This document shows, one piece after another, positions 1 to 6,871 of a DNA stretch of 6,902 bases. The stretch comes from Gemmatimonadota bacterium (GTDB taxonomy: Bacteria; Gemmatimonadota; Gemmatimonadetes; Longimicrobiales; Gaopeijiaceae). The notes under the pieces are model-generated. The model was given only the letters and a program-made list of their open reading frames with translations, was not told where the DNA came from and made no database searches. The stretch is from assembly GCA_030550695.1 (NCBI GenBank), contig JAUQOX010000158.1, forward strand, positions 1 to 6,902. The letters run 5' to 3'. Position 1 is the stretch's first letter. Every line of letters begins with the position of its first letter. The position numbers and the translations under genes are program-made.

Positions 1-207
1 CCGGCCCTGAGGGGGGGACGGGAAAAGACTGAGACCCGCCCGGGAGGGGGACGGGAGCGCCGAGACCGGCAAGGGGAGGGGCCGCGCTCCACGGGTAGGG
101 TGCAGGCACCGGAGTCCCGGGGGACAAGTGTCGCCCAGGTCGGCGAGGGGAGGGCCCGCCGGGGGGCGGTGGACGCCGGAGCCGGACGTTCCCTCCCCTC
201 CCGGCGG
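1..207. other. Non-coding G-rich region downstream of the pump gene
   Basis: No convincing gene is visible. The plus strand carries many G-runs (11-17, 20-22, 42-44, 46-50, 53-55, 73-76), so the RNA from the minus strand would be C-rich. A small imperfect hairpin is possible around 119-136 (ggggac / gtcgccc) but has no T-tract, so I do not call it a terminator. The tandem repeat at 13-78 is the only structured element I can support. Confidence 0.6.
13..78. repeat. Two tandem copies of a degenerate ~33-base repeat
   Basis: On the plus strand both copies begin with GGGGGACGGGA (13-23 and 46-56). Both continue with a GAGACC-containing arm: GACTGAGACCCGCCC in copy 1 and GCGCCGAGACCGGC in copy 2. 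Copy 2 shares the exact 14-base core GGAGCGCCGAGACC (54-67) with the region upstream of upp. The region lies beyond the 3' end of the pump gene and could precede a further minus-strand gene outside the window. The function is unknown. Confidence 0.55.
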
Positions 208-3200
208 TCATCCTTCTGCCGGCCCTGCAGTGGCTGCAGAAGCCCAGCCCGCCGGCCGCTTCCCCGCCAGGAGAACCTCATACGCCAGCGGGAGGATCAC
301 CAAGGTCACCAGCGTGCTGGTGAGGAGGCCCCCCACCACCACCGTGGCCAGGGGCCTCTGGATCTCGGCCCCCGGGCCCCGGGCCAGAAGGAGGGGCAAG
401 ACCCCGAAGACCGTGGTGAAGGTGGTCATGAGAACGGGGCGGAACTTCACGGAAATGCCGTACCGCACGGCCTCGGCGGGGGCCGCCCCCTCCTCCCACC
501 GACGGCGAATCGCGGAGACGAGGACGAGGCCGTCTTCCAAGGCGATGCCGAAAATGGCGATAAACCCGATGGACGCGGGCACACTCATGTATTGCCCGGT
601 GAGGGCAAGGGCAGCCAGACCCCCTCCGAGGGCCAAGGGGAGGTTCAGGAGGATCACCCCCGTCTCCACGGCGGACCGGAAGAGGGCGTAAAGGAGGATG
701 ACGACCAGAGAAAGGGTCAAAGGAGTCACCAGGAGGAAAGTCTTCCGGGACCGCTCCTGGAGCTCGAACTGGCCTCCCCAACGCAGGGTGTAGCCTGGCG
801 GCAGAGGGACTTCCCGGGCAACCTTTGCCCGGGCCTCTTCCACGAAACCGCCCAGATCCCGCCCTCGGACATTGGCCTGCACCGTGCCGAACCTCCGCCC
901 GTTCTCTCGGCTGATGAGGCGTTCCCCCTCCGTTTCCCGGATCTGGGCCACCTGCTGGAGGGGAATCCGCCCTCCGCCGGGGAGGGGGATCAGGAGTTCC
1001 GGGATCCGGGCAGCATCACCCCGGTACTGGGGCGCGAAGCGCAGGAAGATGTCGAAACGTCTTCTGCCCTCGTACACCTGCCCCACCACCACCCCCCCGA
1101 TGGCTGCCTCCACGGTCGCCTGAACCCGGCCCACGTCCAAACCGTGCCGGGCCAGGGCTCCCCGGTCCAACTGGATCACCAGGTGGTTCTGGCCCGCCAA
1201 CCGCTCCGTCTGCACATCCACGGCGCCCCGCACCTCCGAGAGGGTCCGCTCCACCCGGCGGGAAAGCTCTGCCAGGGTGTCGAAGTCCTCCCCGAAGATG
1301 TGGACGGCCACCTGGGCACGGGTGCCGGTCACCAGCTCGTCCAGATTGTGGGCGATGGGCTGGGAGAGATTGAGATCCAGGCCCGGGAGCCCTTCCAGCC
1401 GGTGCGCGATCTCTTCCTGAATCTGGTCCAGGCGCCCGGCGACCCACCGGGACCGCTCGGGGTCCAGGCGGAGGAGGACCTGCAGCTCGTTGACGAAATG
1501 GGCGTGACTCCCCGTCTCGCCCCGCCCGATGCGGGTCAGGACCCCTGTCACCCCGGGCATCTCCAAAAGGCGGGCCTCGATCTCCTTCCCGACGGAAACC
1601 GAGGTTTCGAGGGCGGCGCTGGGATGGAGCACCACCCGGAGCTGGAGGGTGCCTTCCTTGAGGGTCGGCATGTACTCCCGCCCCAGGAGGGGGAGGAGGA
1701 TCACGCCCCCCGCGGCCAGGCAGGCCCCCACCCCCCACACCCAACCCCGGCGGCGGCGGAGGCCCTCGAACCAGGCCAGGTAAGCGGCCTTCACGCTGCG
1801 GAGAAGGGGAGGCTCGGCGGAACCGGCGGCCGGAGAAGAGGGGGTCCCACCCCCTTCGGGAAGAAGATACCACGCCAGGGCGGGGACCACCGCCAGGGTG
1901 AAGAGGAGGGATCCCGCCAGAGCCACGGAGATGACGATCCCCATGGGGCGGAACATGATCCCCTCCGTGCCCCTGAGGGTGAAGATGGGGAAGAAGACCA
2001 GGACGATGATGGCCACGGCAAAGAACAGCGGCCGGGCGACTTCCCGGGAACTGCGGAGGAGCGCCTCGAGGCGCGGGACTCCTCCTTGAAGGTGCCGGTA
2101 GGTGTTCTCCACATAGATGATGGCCGCATCGGCGATGAGTCCGATGGCGATGGCCATACCGCCGAAGGACATGAGGTCTGCGGCCAGGCCCCACCTTTCC
2201 ATGAAGAGGAAGGTGGAGAGGACGGAGAAGGGCAGGGCCAGGACGGTCACCAGGGCCGAAGGCAGGTGCCCCATGAAGAAGAACAGCACGACCACCACCA
2301 GGACCATCCCTACGGCCAGGTTCCCGGCCACGGTTCGAAAGCAGGCGGTCACGAAGGCGGCTTGGTTGTAGAAGGGCACCAGCCGCACCCCGGGCGGCAG
2401 GGCGGCGTTGACGGCCTCCATCCGCTCTTCCAGCCGGCGGATGACCCGGGCGGTGTTGGACCCGAAGAGCTTCAACACCTCCCCCACCACCACCTCGCCC
2501 TTGCCGTCGGCCAGGGCGGCTCCCCGCCGCACCGCGGGAGCCACCTCCACCTGGGCAATCTGGGACAGGTACACGGGGGTGCCCTCCCGGTGGGCCACCA
2601 CGATGTTTCGCAGGTCCTCGAGTCCCTGGGCCAGCCCGATGCTCCGCACCACGTACTCTTCCGGGCCCCTGACCAGGAAACCCGCAGCGGCGTTGCGGTT
2701 CCCGGACCGTACCCGCTCCACCACCTCCTCCAGGGTCAGGTTGTAGGAAAGGAGGGCGTTAGGGTCCACCTGAATCTGGTATTCCTTGACCTCCCCCCCT
2801 ACGGAGAGGACTTCCGATACCTCGGGGACGGCTTTGAGTTCGTACTTCACCAGCCAGTCCTGGAGCGTCCGCAGCTCCATGAGGGAAGTCCCCGGAGGAC
2901 CCTCCAGGTAGTAGAGGTAAACCATGCCCAGCCCGGTGGCGATGGGCCCCAGAAAAGGTTCCCCGGCCTGCGGAGGAAGGTCCGCCCGGATCTCGTGGAG
3001 ACGCGGCGCCAAGACCTGGCGCGCCCAGTAGATGTCCGTGCCTTCCTGGAAATAGACGTTGACGATGGAGAGACCCCAGGTGGAGATGCTGCGGATACGC
3101 TCCACCTTGGGGAGTCCCGACATGGCGGCCTCCACCGGAACCGAGATCAGCTGCTCCACCTCCTGGGGCGCCAGCCCTCCCGCCTCGGTATACACCTGTA

Positions 3201-3405
3201 CCAGGGCGGGGGACGGGTCGGGGAAGACGTCCACGGTAAGTTGCCGATAGGCTACGAATCCGGCTGCCATGACGGCCAGGGCGGCCACGAGGACCAGGAC
3301 CCGATTCCGGATCAAGAAGGGGACCACGACCCCTGCGCCTCCTTCGCCGCCCCCCGCCACCCTTTCCCCTCCCCCGGCAACCCCCTTCTCAGTGGACATG
3401 ACCAT
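208..3405 (-). CDS. CusA/CzcA-family heavy-metal efflux RND transporter, inner-membrane pump
   Basis: This is the proton-driven inner-membrane component of a tripartite metal efflux pump. At 1065 residues it is slightly longer than the roughly 1040 usual for the family. The topology is classic RND: TM1 at about 33-51, a large periplasmic loop (about 52-355), TM2-TM6 (about 360-513), TM7 (about 555-573), a second periplasmic loop (about 574-885), and TM8-TM12 (about 889-1046). TM4 carries GGMAIAIGLIADAAIIYVEN (415-434), the heavy-metal RND signature, with D426 and E433. TM10 has GIALEDG (953-959), where E957 aligns by eye with CusA E939. RPVLMT (989-994) is the conserved TM11 motif. The first 25 residues are Gly-rich and unlike the family, so the true start could be the ATG at 3399 or a GTG at 3327. 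The gene overlaps the adaptor gene, implying translational coupling. The family is certain; the metal (Cu/Ag or a divalent ion) is not. Confidence 0.96.
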   Translation of the reverse strand: MVMSTEKGVAGGGERVAGGGEGGAGVVVPFLIRNRVLVLVAALAVMAAGFVAYRQLTVDVFPDPSPALVQVYTEAGGLAPQEVEQLISVPVEAAMSGLPKVERIRSISTWGLSIVNVYFQEGTDIYWARQVLAPRLHEIRADLPPQAGEPFLGPIATGLGMVYLYYLEGPPGTSLMELRTLQDWLVKYELKAVPEVSEVLSVGGEVKEYQIQVDPNALLSYNLTLEEVVERVRSGNRNAAAGFLVRGPEEYVVRSIGLAQGLEDLRNIVVAHREGTPVYLSQIAQVEVAPAVRRGAALADGKGEVVVGEVLKLFGSNTARVIRRLEERMEAVNAALPPGVRLVPFYNQAAFVTACFRTVAGNLAVGMVLVVVVLFFFMGHLPSALVTVLALPFSVLSTFLFMERWGLAADLMSFGGMAIAIGLIADAAIIYVENTYRHLQGGVPRLEALLRSSREVARPLFFAVAIIVLVFFPIFTLRGTEGIMFRPMGIVISVALAGSLLFTLAVVPALAWYLLPEGGGTPSSPAAGSAEPPLLRSVKAAYLAWFEGLRRRRGWVWGVGACLAAGGVILLPLLGREYMPTLKEGTLQLRVVLHPSAALETSVSVGKEIEARLLEMPGVTGVLTRIGRGETGSHAHFVNELQVLLRLDPERSRWVAGRLDQIQEEIAHRLEGLPGLDLNLSQPIAHNLDELVTGTRAQVAVHIFGEDFDTLAELSRRVERTLSEVRGAVDVQTERLAGQNHLVIQLDRGALARHGLDVGRVQATVEAAIGGVVVGQVYEGRRRFDIFLRFAPQYRGDAARIPELLIPLPGGGRIPLQQVAQIRETEGERLISRENGRRFGTVQANVRGRDLGGFVEEARAKVAREVPLPPGYTLRWGGQFELQERSRKTFLLVTPLTLSLVVILLYALFRSAVETGVILLNLPLALGGGLAALALTGQYMSVPASIGFIAIFGIALEDGLVLVSAIRRRWEEGAAPAEAVRYGISVKFRPVLMTTFTTVFGVLPLLLARGPGAEIQRPLATVVVGGLLTSTLVTLVILPLAYEVLLAGKRPAGWASAATAGPAEG
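3338..3344 (-). promoter_or_regulatory. Possible internal ribosome binding site for a shorter pump start
   Basis: AAGGAGG on the minus strand stands 10 bases before an in-frame GTG (3325-3327, codon 27 of the long form). Starting there would remove the Gly-rich extension and give a 1039-residue pump, closer to the family norm. The annotated ATG at 3405 has only G-runs upstream. Because the site is also simply Gly-codon sequence in the long reading frame, this is suggestive only. Confidence 0.3.
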
Positions 3406-4666
3406 GCCCCCCCACCCCCTTGGCCAGCTCCGCTTTCAGGGAGAACGCCCCCTTTAGAACCACCGCTTCGTCCCTGCCGACCCCCCCCAGGATCACCCGC
3501 CCCAGGCTCAACGCTTCTCCCACCTCCACCCCCCGAACCTGGAACACCCGATGGCTTTCTCCGGCTTCGGGGGGGACTTCGACGAACACCACGTGCCGGC
3601 CCCCGTGGAGCTGGACGGCTTCGGCCGGGACCACCAAACGCGACTCCCCGGGTGCCCTCTGCCGAAGGAAGCCCTGCACGTAGAGGTTGGGCCTCAGGAG
3701 GCCGTCGGGGTTGGGCACCTCGGCCCGGACCCGCACCGTGCGGAGGCTCGGGTCCACCTGCTGGGCTACCACCGTGATCCGGGCGGGGAACTCCCGGTCG
3801 GGGAAGAGGGGGGTTCGGATCACGAGTTCGGCGTCCGTGCCGAGGGCCGGGAGTTGGTGTTCGTAGGCATCCAGGTGGGCCCAAAGGACGGAAAGGTCCG
3901 AGACGGTAAAGAGAACCTTCCCGGGCTCCACCGGATCCCCCACAACCGCGGCGCGCTCCAAGACGACTCCCCCCAAAGGCGATCGGAGAGGGAGAAGAGG
4001 GGTAACGCCCGAGGGGGTGCTTCCGCCGGGATCCTCGTCCAGGAGGAGGGCGTCCAATTGGGCCAGGTCGGCGGGGGACAGCCCCAGGGCCCGCAACACC
4101 CCCTCGGCGGCGGCCAGGAGGGCCAAATGCTCCTGGAATTGGGCCTGCCGCCGGAGGAATTCCCGCTCCTCCAGGGCTTGACTCTCCCACAGGGCCCGGG
4201 CCCGCTCGTAGTCCCTCCGGCTGAGCAGCACCTGGGCTCGGGCCTGTAGATAAGCGGTTTGGCTCCGGGCAAATTCGGGGGAGTTGAGGAGGGCCAGGAC
4301 CTGTCCCACCCTCACCCGGGACCCGAGATCGCTCTCCAGGGCGGCCAACTGGCCGGGGACGAGGGAGGCGACCCGGGCCGTCCGGTTGTCGTCGGTTCCC
4401 AAGACCCCAGGGAGGACGAGTTCGGCCCGGATGTCGGTAACAAGGGGCGGCCCCACCAGGAGCCCCCAACTCTCGGCTTGCCGGGGCTCCACATGGACCG
4501 CCTCCACCGGGGCTCCGCCATCCGTCGCCTCCCGGCCTTCTCCCTGTTCGTGGGCCTCATCCCCCCGGCCCGGGGGAGCGGCATTTCGGCAGGCCCCCGC
4601 CAGCAGGAGGCCGACGAGCCAGGCCCGGGCCCACCTCCACCATGCCCCCCTCCAGCTCGGTTTCAT
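3389..4666 (-). CDS. CzcB/CusB-family efflux RND periplasmic adaptor (membrane fusion) lipoprotein
   Basis: This is the periplasmic adaptor that joins the RND pump to the outer-membrane channel; it has 425 residues. The start is the ATG at 4664-4666, which overlaps the stop of the channel gene as ATGA and sits 6 bases after GGAGGAGG. Longer in-frame upstream starts would lie inside the channel gene. The N-terminus has a basic, Trp-rich n-region, a hydrophobic core (about 16-25) and a lipobox-like LLAGAC with Cys26, so it is probably lipid-anchored. A charged linker follows (about 30-55). The lipoyl-like halves lie at about 96-130 and 225-256, flanking a helical hairpin (about 131-209). The beta-barrel segment contains RTVRVRAEVPNPDG (309-322), a hallmark of the family. 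The C-terminus reads AFSLKAELAKG (407-417) and then a short His tail, GHGHVH, as in CzcB-type metal adaptors. Substrate specificity cannot be read from this gene alone. Confidence 0.95.
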   Translation of the reverse strand: MKPSWRGAWWRWARAWLVGLLLAGACRNAAPPGRGDEAHEQGEGREATDGGAPVEAVHVEPRQAESWGLLVGPPLVTDIRAELVLPGVLGTDDNRTARVASLVPGQLAALESDLGSRVRVGQVLALLNSPEFARSQTAYLQARAQVLLSRRDYERARALWESQALEEREFLRRQAQFQEHLALLAAAEGVLRALGLSPADLAQLDALLLDEDPGGSTPSGVTPLLPLRSPLGGVVLERAAVVGDPVEPGKVLFTVSDLSVLWAHLDAYEHQLPALGTDAELVIRTPLFPDREFPARITVVAQQVDPSLRTVRVRAEVPNPDGLLRPNLYVQGFLRQRAPGESRLVVPAEAVQLHGGRHVVFVEVPPEAGESHRVFQVRGVEVGEALSLGRVILGGVGRDEAVVLKGAFSLKAELAKGVGGHGHVH

Positions 4667-5967
4667 CGTTTTCCTCCTCCCGTGGCCCGCTCGAGGGCGG
4701 CCCACTCGACGTTCCACTCGTAGAGGGCCTGCAGGTATTCCATCTGGATGGAATGGTAGGTACGCCGGGCGTCGAGGTACTCCACCAGGGAGACCTCCCC
4801 CTCGCGGTAGGCCGCCTCGGCGAGGTTCATGCCGGCTTCGGCCTGCTCCAGGAGGGCCTCCCGAAACAGGGACAGGGTGGCGGCGTTCAGTCGCAGATGG
4901 TTGAGATGGATCATGGCCTGGGCCTCCAGCTCCAGGCGGAGGGCCTCTTCCCTCAACGACACTGCCCTGGCCCTTTGGCGATCCCGCTCCAGGGCTTGCC
5001 GATTCTGGTTGAACAGGGGAAGCCGGAATCCCAAGCCCAGCGTCGTCGTCGTCCCGTCCAGGCCTTTGCCGGTTGTCCCCGAAAGGACGGGGGCAGGCCA
5101 CCAGGCCAGCCCGGCGGCTTCCGCCCGCTTGGCGGCGGCCTCCTTTTCCAGGGCGAGCCGACGCAGGGCCGGATGATGGGGTAGCCTGTCCGTCAACAGT
5201 CGGGAAAGCTCCGGGACGGGGGCTTCGTTCTCGAGGCTCCCCCGCAGGACGAACCCCTCGGGCAGGACGTTCCCCAAAAAGGTGTTGAGGTGTCGGCGAA
5301 CCTGGTCCAGCTCCTGGCGGACACCTTCCACCTGATTGCGGGAGCGAAGATGCTCCACCCGCAGGCGCACGGCCTCCAGTTCCCGGACCTCGCCCAGATG
5401 GGCCCGCACCGCCACGAGATCCCGGGCCGAAGCCAAGGCTTCCTCGTTCAGGCGAGCCAGTTCCAGGGCCCTTTCCAGGAAAAGGATCCGGTAGAAATGG
5501 AACCGGACCTCGTAGTCCACCTCCAGGGCCTCTTCCTCCACCGCCTCCCAGGCTGCTTTTTCCACAGCGCCCAACGCTTCGAGCTCGTGTCGCCGCAGGA
5601 GGGGGTTGGGAAGGCTCTGGCGGAAGGTGTAGCTCCCCAGGCGACGCCGGTTTTCCCCTGACCAGTCCTCTCCTTTCCCCGTCTCCACCTCCACTTCAGG
5701 GTTGGGAAGACGGGCCGCTTCCCTTCGTTCCCAACCCCAGGATTCCGCCTCGGAGCGCAAGGCCTGGAGGGTGGGGTTGCGGTCTCGGGCCAAGCGAAGG
5801 AGGTCCTCCAGCGTGAAGGCCTGCTGGGCCTGGGCCTTCGCCTGGGGCATCGTCCCTAGCATCAATACGACGAGAAGGCCACCGTGGAGGGTGGGGCCCC
5901 TCCAGGTGCCTATGGGAGGCCGGCTTTCGGGGCGGACTCCCTTTGGGTGGAAGGGAAACGGCTGCAT
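4663..5967 (-). CDS. TolC/CzcC-family outer membrane efflux protein
   Basis: This is the outer-membrane channel of the tripartite pump, 434 residues long, close to the usual CzcC/CusC size. The ATG at 5965-5967 is supported by GGAGGAGG with only 4 bases between its last G and the start. A signal peptide is visible: an unusually long n-region of about 28 residues, a hydrophobic stretch GGLLVVLMLG (29-38), and likely cleavage after A45 (AKA) or A47 (AQA). The mature protein shows two OEP-type repeats rich in long helices (about 50-235 and 250-430). Family motifs are RLPNPEVEVETG (86-97), LPLFNQNRQ (316-324) and YREGEVSLVEYLDARRTY (387-404). The start of the mature protein, FTLEDLLRLA..NP, is also typical of TolC-like proteins. 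There is no lipobox, unlike CusC, which is a lipoprotein. It is the first gene of the efflux operon, 96 bases after upp. Confidence 0.95.
   Translation of the reverse strand: MQPFPFHPKGVRPESRPPIGTWRGPTLHGGLLVVLMLGTMPQAKAQAQQAFTLEDLLRLARDRNPTLQALRSEAESWGWERREAARLPNPEVEVETGKGEDWSGENRRRLGSYTFRQSLPNPLLRRHELEALGAVEKAAWEAVEEEALEVDYEVRFHFYRILFLERALELARLNEEALASARDLVAVRAHLGEVRELEAVRLRVEHLRSRNQVEGVRQELDQVRRHLNTFLGNVLPEGFVLRGSLENEAPVPELSRLLTDRLPHHPALRRLALEKEAAAKRAEAAGLAWWPAPVLSGTTGKGLDGTTTTLGLGFRLPLFNQNRQALERDRQRARAVSLREEALRLELEAQAMIHLNHLRLNAATLSLFREALLEQAEAGMNLAEAAYREGEVSLVEYLDARRTYHSIQMEYLQALYEWNVEWAALERATGGGKR
4673..4680 (-). promoter_or_regulatory. Ribosome binding site of the adaptor gene
   Basis: The minus strand reads GGAGGAGG, then AAAACG, then ATG. 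This strong Shine-Dalgarno site lies inside the last codons of the channel gene. It fixes the adaptor start at 4666 despite the long open frame upstream. Together with the ATGA overlap it suggests coupled translation. Confidence 0.85.
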
Positions 5968-6063
5968 TCGGCCTCCTCCCTCGGTTCACGGGAGATGAGG
6001 TGTGGTGGTGGGCGCGGCCCGAGAGGTCAGCCTTCCCCGGGGGCGGGACCCTGGGGTGGCTGG
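5968..6063 (-). other. Gap between upp and the efflux operon
   Basis: These 96 bases contain the channel gene's Shine-Dalgarno site and a CCCCGGGG palindrome (6035-6042). I see no -10/-35 pair, no hairpin followed by a T-run and no clear operator. Either the operon is transcribed with upp, or its promoter is not recognisable by eye at this GC content. Confidence 0.5.
5972..5979 (-). promoter_or_regulatory. Ribosome binding site of the outer-membrane channel gene
   Basis: The minus strand reads GGAGGAGG, then CCGA, then ATG. The first GGAGG is 7 bases from the start. It supports the ATG at 5967, even though this gives the protein a long n-region before its signal-peptide core. Confidence 0.8.
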
Positions 6064-6699
6064 TCATCGTGTCCCGAAGAGCCGGTCCCCGGCGTCGCCC
6101 AACCCCGGTACGATGAACCCGTGGGCATCGAGGCCCCGGTCCAGGGCCGCGGCGTAGACCGGAACGTCCGGATGGGATTCCAGCATGGCTTGTACCCCTT
6201 CCGGAGCCGCTACCAGACAAAGGAACCGCAGTTTTTCGACGCCCCGCTCCTTCAACAGGGTAGCGGCGGCCACGGCCGAACCCCCGGTGGCCAGCATGGG
6301 GTCGAGGAGAAGGAATTCCCGACCGTCGGAGGGGGGCACCTTGCAGTAATAGTGCACCGGCCGGAGCGTCGTCTCGTCGCGGTAGAGGCCTACATGCCCC
6401 ACCCGGGCCCCGGGGATGAGGCGAAGGATCCCTTCCGCCATGCCCAACCCTGCCCGGAGCACAGGTACGACCGCCAGTTTCTTCCCCTCGATCCTCCACG
6501 CCCGAGTGGCCTCCAGGGGCGTTTCCACCGTGACCTCCGTCAGGGGCAGCTCCCGGGTGACCTCATAGGCCATGAGGAGGGTGATCTCCTCCACGAGCTC
6601 CCGGAACACCTTCTTCGTGGTGTCCCGGGCCCGGAGGTAAGAGAGCTTGTGCTGGATCAGCGGATGCTGGAGCAGGGTCAGGTTGGGGAAGACGTTCAT
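6064..6699 (-). CDS. upp: Uracil phosphoribosyltransferase (pyrimidine salvage)
   Basis: This cytosolic salvage enzyme converts uracil and PRPP to UMP and pyrophosphate. It has 211 residues, against about 208 in E. coli. The chosen start, MNVFPNLTLLQHPLIQHKL, places the conserved HPL.QHKL motif at residues 12-19, as in the family. A TTG further upstream (6745-6747) would add 16 Pro/Gly-rich residues and is unlikely. Visible motifs are VVPVLRAGLGM (77-87), the PRPP loop DPMLATGGS (133-141), LVAAPEG (162-168) and the uracil-binding C-terminus GFIVPGLGDAGDRLFGT (194-210). All catalytic segments appear intact. The ribosome site is weak: GGAG lies only 2 bases before the ATG. No PyrR-type attenuator or clear promoter was seen upstream. 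With only 96 bases to the efflux operon and no visible terminator, read-through into the pump genes is possible. Confidence 0.98.
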   Translation of the reverse strand: MNVFPNLTLLQHPLIQHKLSYLRARDTTKKVFRELVEEITLLMAYEVTRELPLTEVTVETPLEATRAWRIEGKKLAVVPVLRAGLGMAEGILRLIPGARVGHVGLYRDETTLRPVHYYCKVPPSDGREFLLLDPMLATGGSAVAAATLLKERGVEKLRFLCLVAAPEGVQAMLESHPDVPVYAAALDRGLDAHGFIVPGLGDAGDRLFGTR

Positions 6700-6753
6700 G
6701 GCTCCGCGCCCAGGGCAGGGGGTCCGAAGGGGTCCAGGTCGCAGCAAGCCCGC

Positions 6754-6803
6754 GGGGGTAGGGACCGCGGAGGCAGGAGCGCCGAGACCCGGCCTACAAG
6801 GAA
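6754..6803. repeat. Third, distant copy of the same repeat, upstream of upp
   Basis: The plus strand begins with GGGGGTAGGGA (6754-6764). After about 11 extra bases it has GGAGCGCCGAGACCC (6776-6790), then CGGCCTACAAGG. The 14-base core is identical and in the same orientation as at 54-67, about 6.7 kb away. It lies roughly 77-91 bases before the upp start, so it could be in the upp leader or promoter region. Confidence 0.5.
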
Positions 6804-6871
6804 CGCCAAGCTAGTAGCTGATCGGCCCTGTGGCCAAGGAGGGGTGGCGACGCGGGGGGGGTGAGCCGATC

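Noticed and set aside
119..136. A hairpin that might be the terminator of the efflux operon.
   Set aside because: The stem is short and bulged and no T-run follows on either strand.
100..3777. A 1225-codon open frame on the plus strand, antisense to the whole pump gene and part of the adaptor gene.
   Set aside because: It is the mirror of GC-rich coding sequence. The translation is dominated by Gly, His, Pro, Asp and Glu, has no family motif, and the minus-strand genes are unambiguous.
6031..6060. The CCCCGGGG palindrome between upp and the efflux operon as a metalloregulator operator.
   Set aside because: An 8-base GC palindrome is commonplace in this composition and matches no MerR, ArsR or CopY-type operator I know.
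5696..6067. A minus-strand ATG at 6067 overlapping the upp stop as ATGA, opening a frame into the channel gene.
   Set aside because: The frame runs out of register through the well-supported channel gene and its own ribosome site. The product is low-complexity and Pro/Arg-rich.
6776..6844. A TPP-riboswitch-like look: GAGACCC, then GGAAC, then CTGATCGG, then GGAGGGG on the plus strand.
   Set aside because: The conserved CTGAGA is imperfect, the spacing is wrong, and the essential TAAT segment before the last motif is missing. No thiamine gene is visible.
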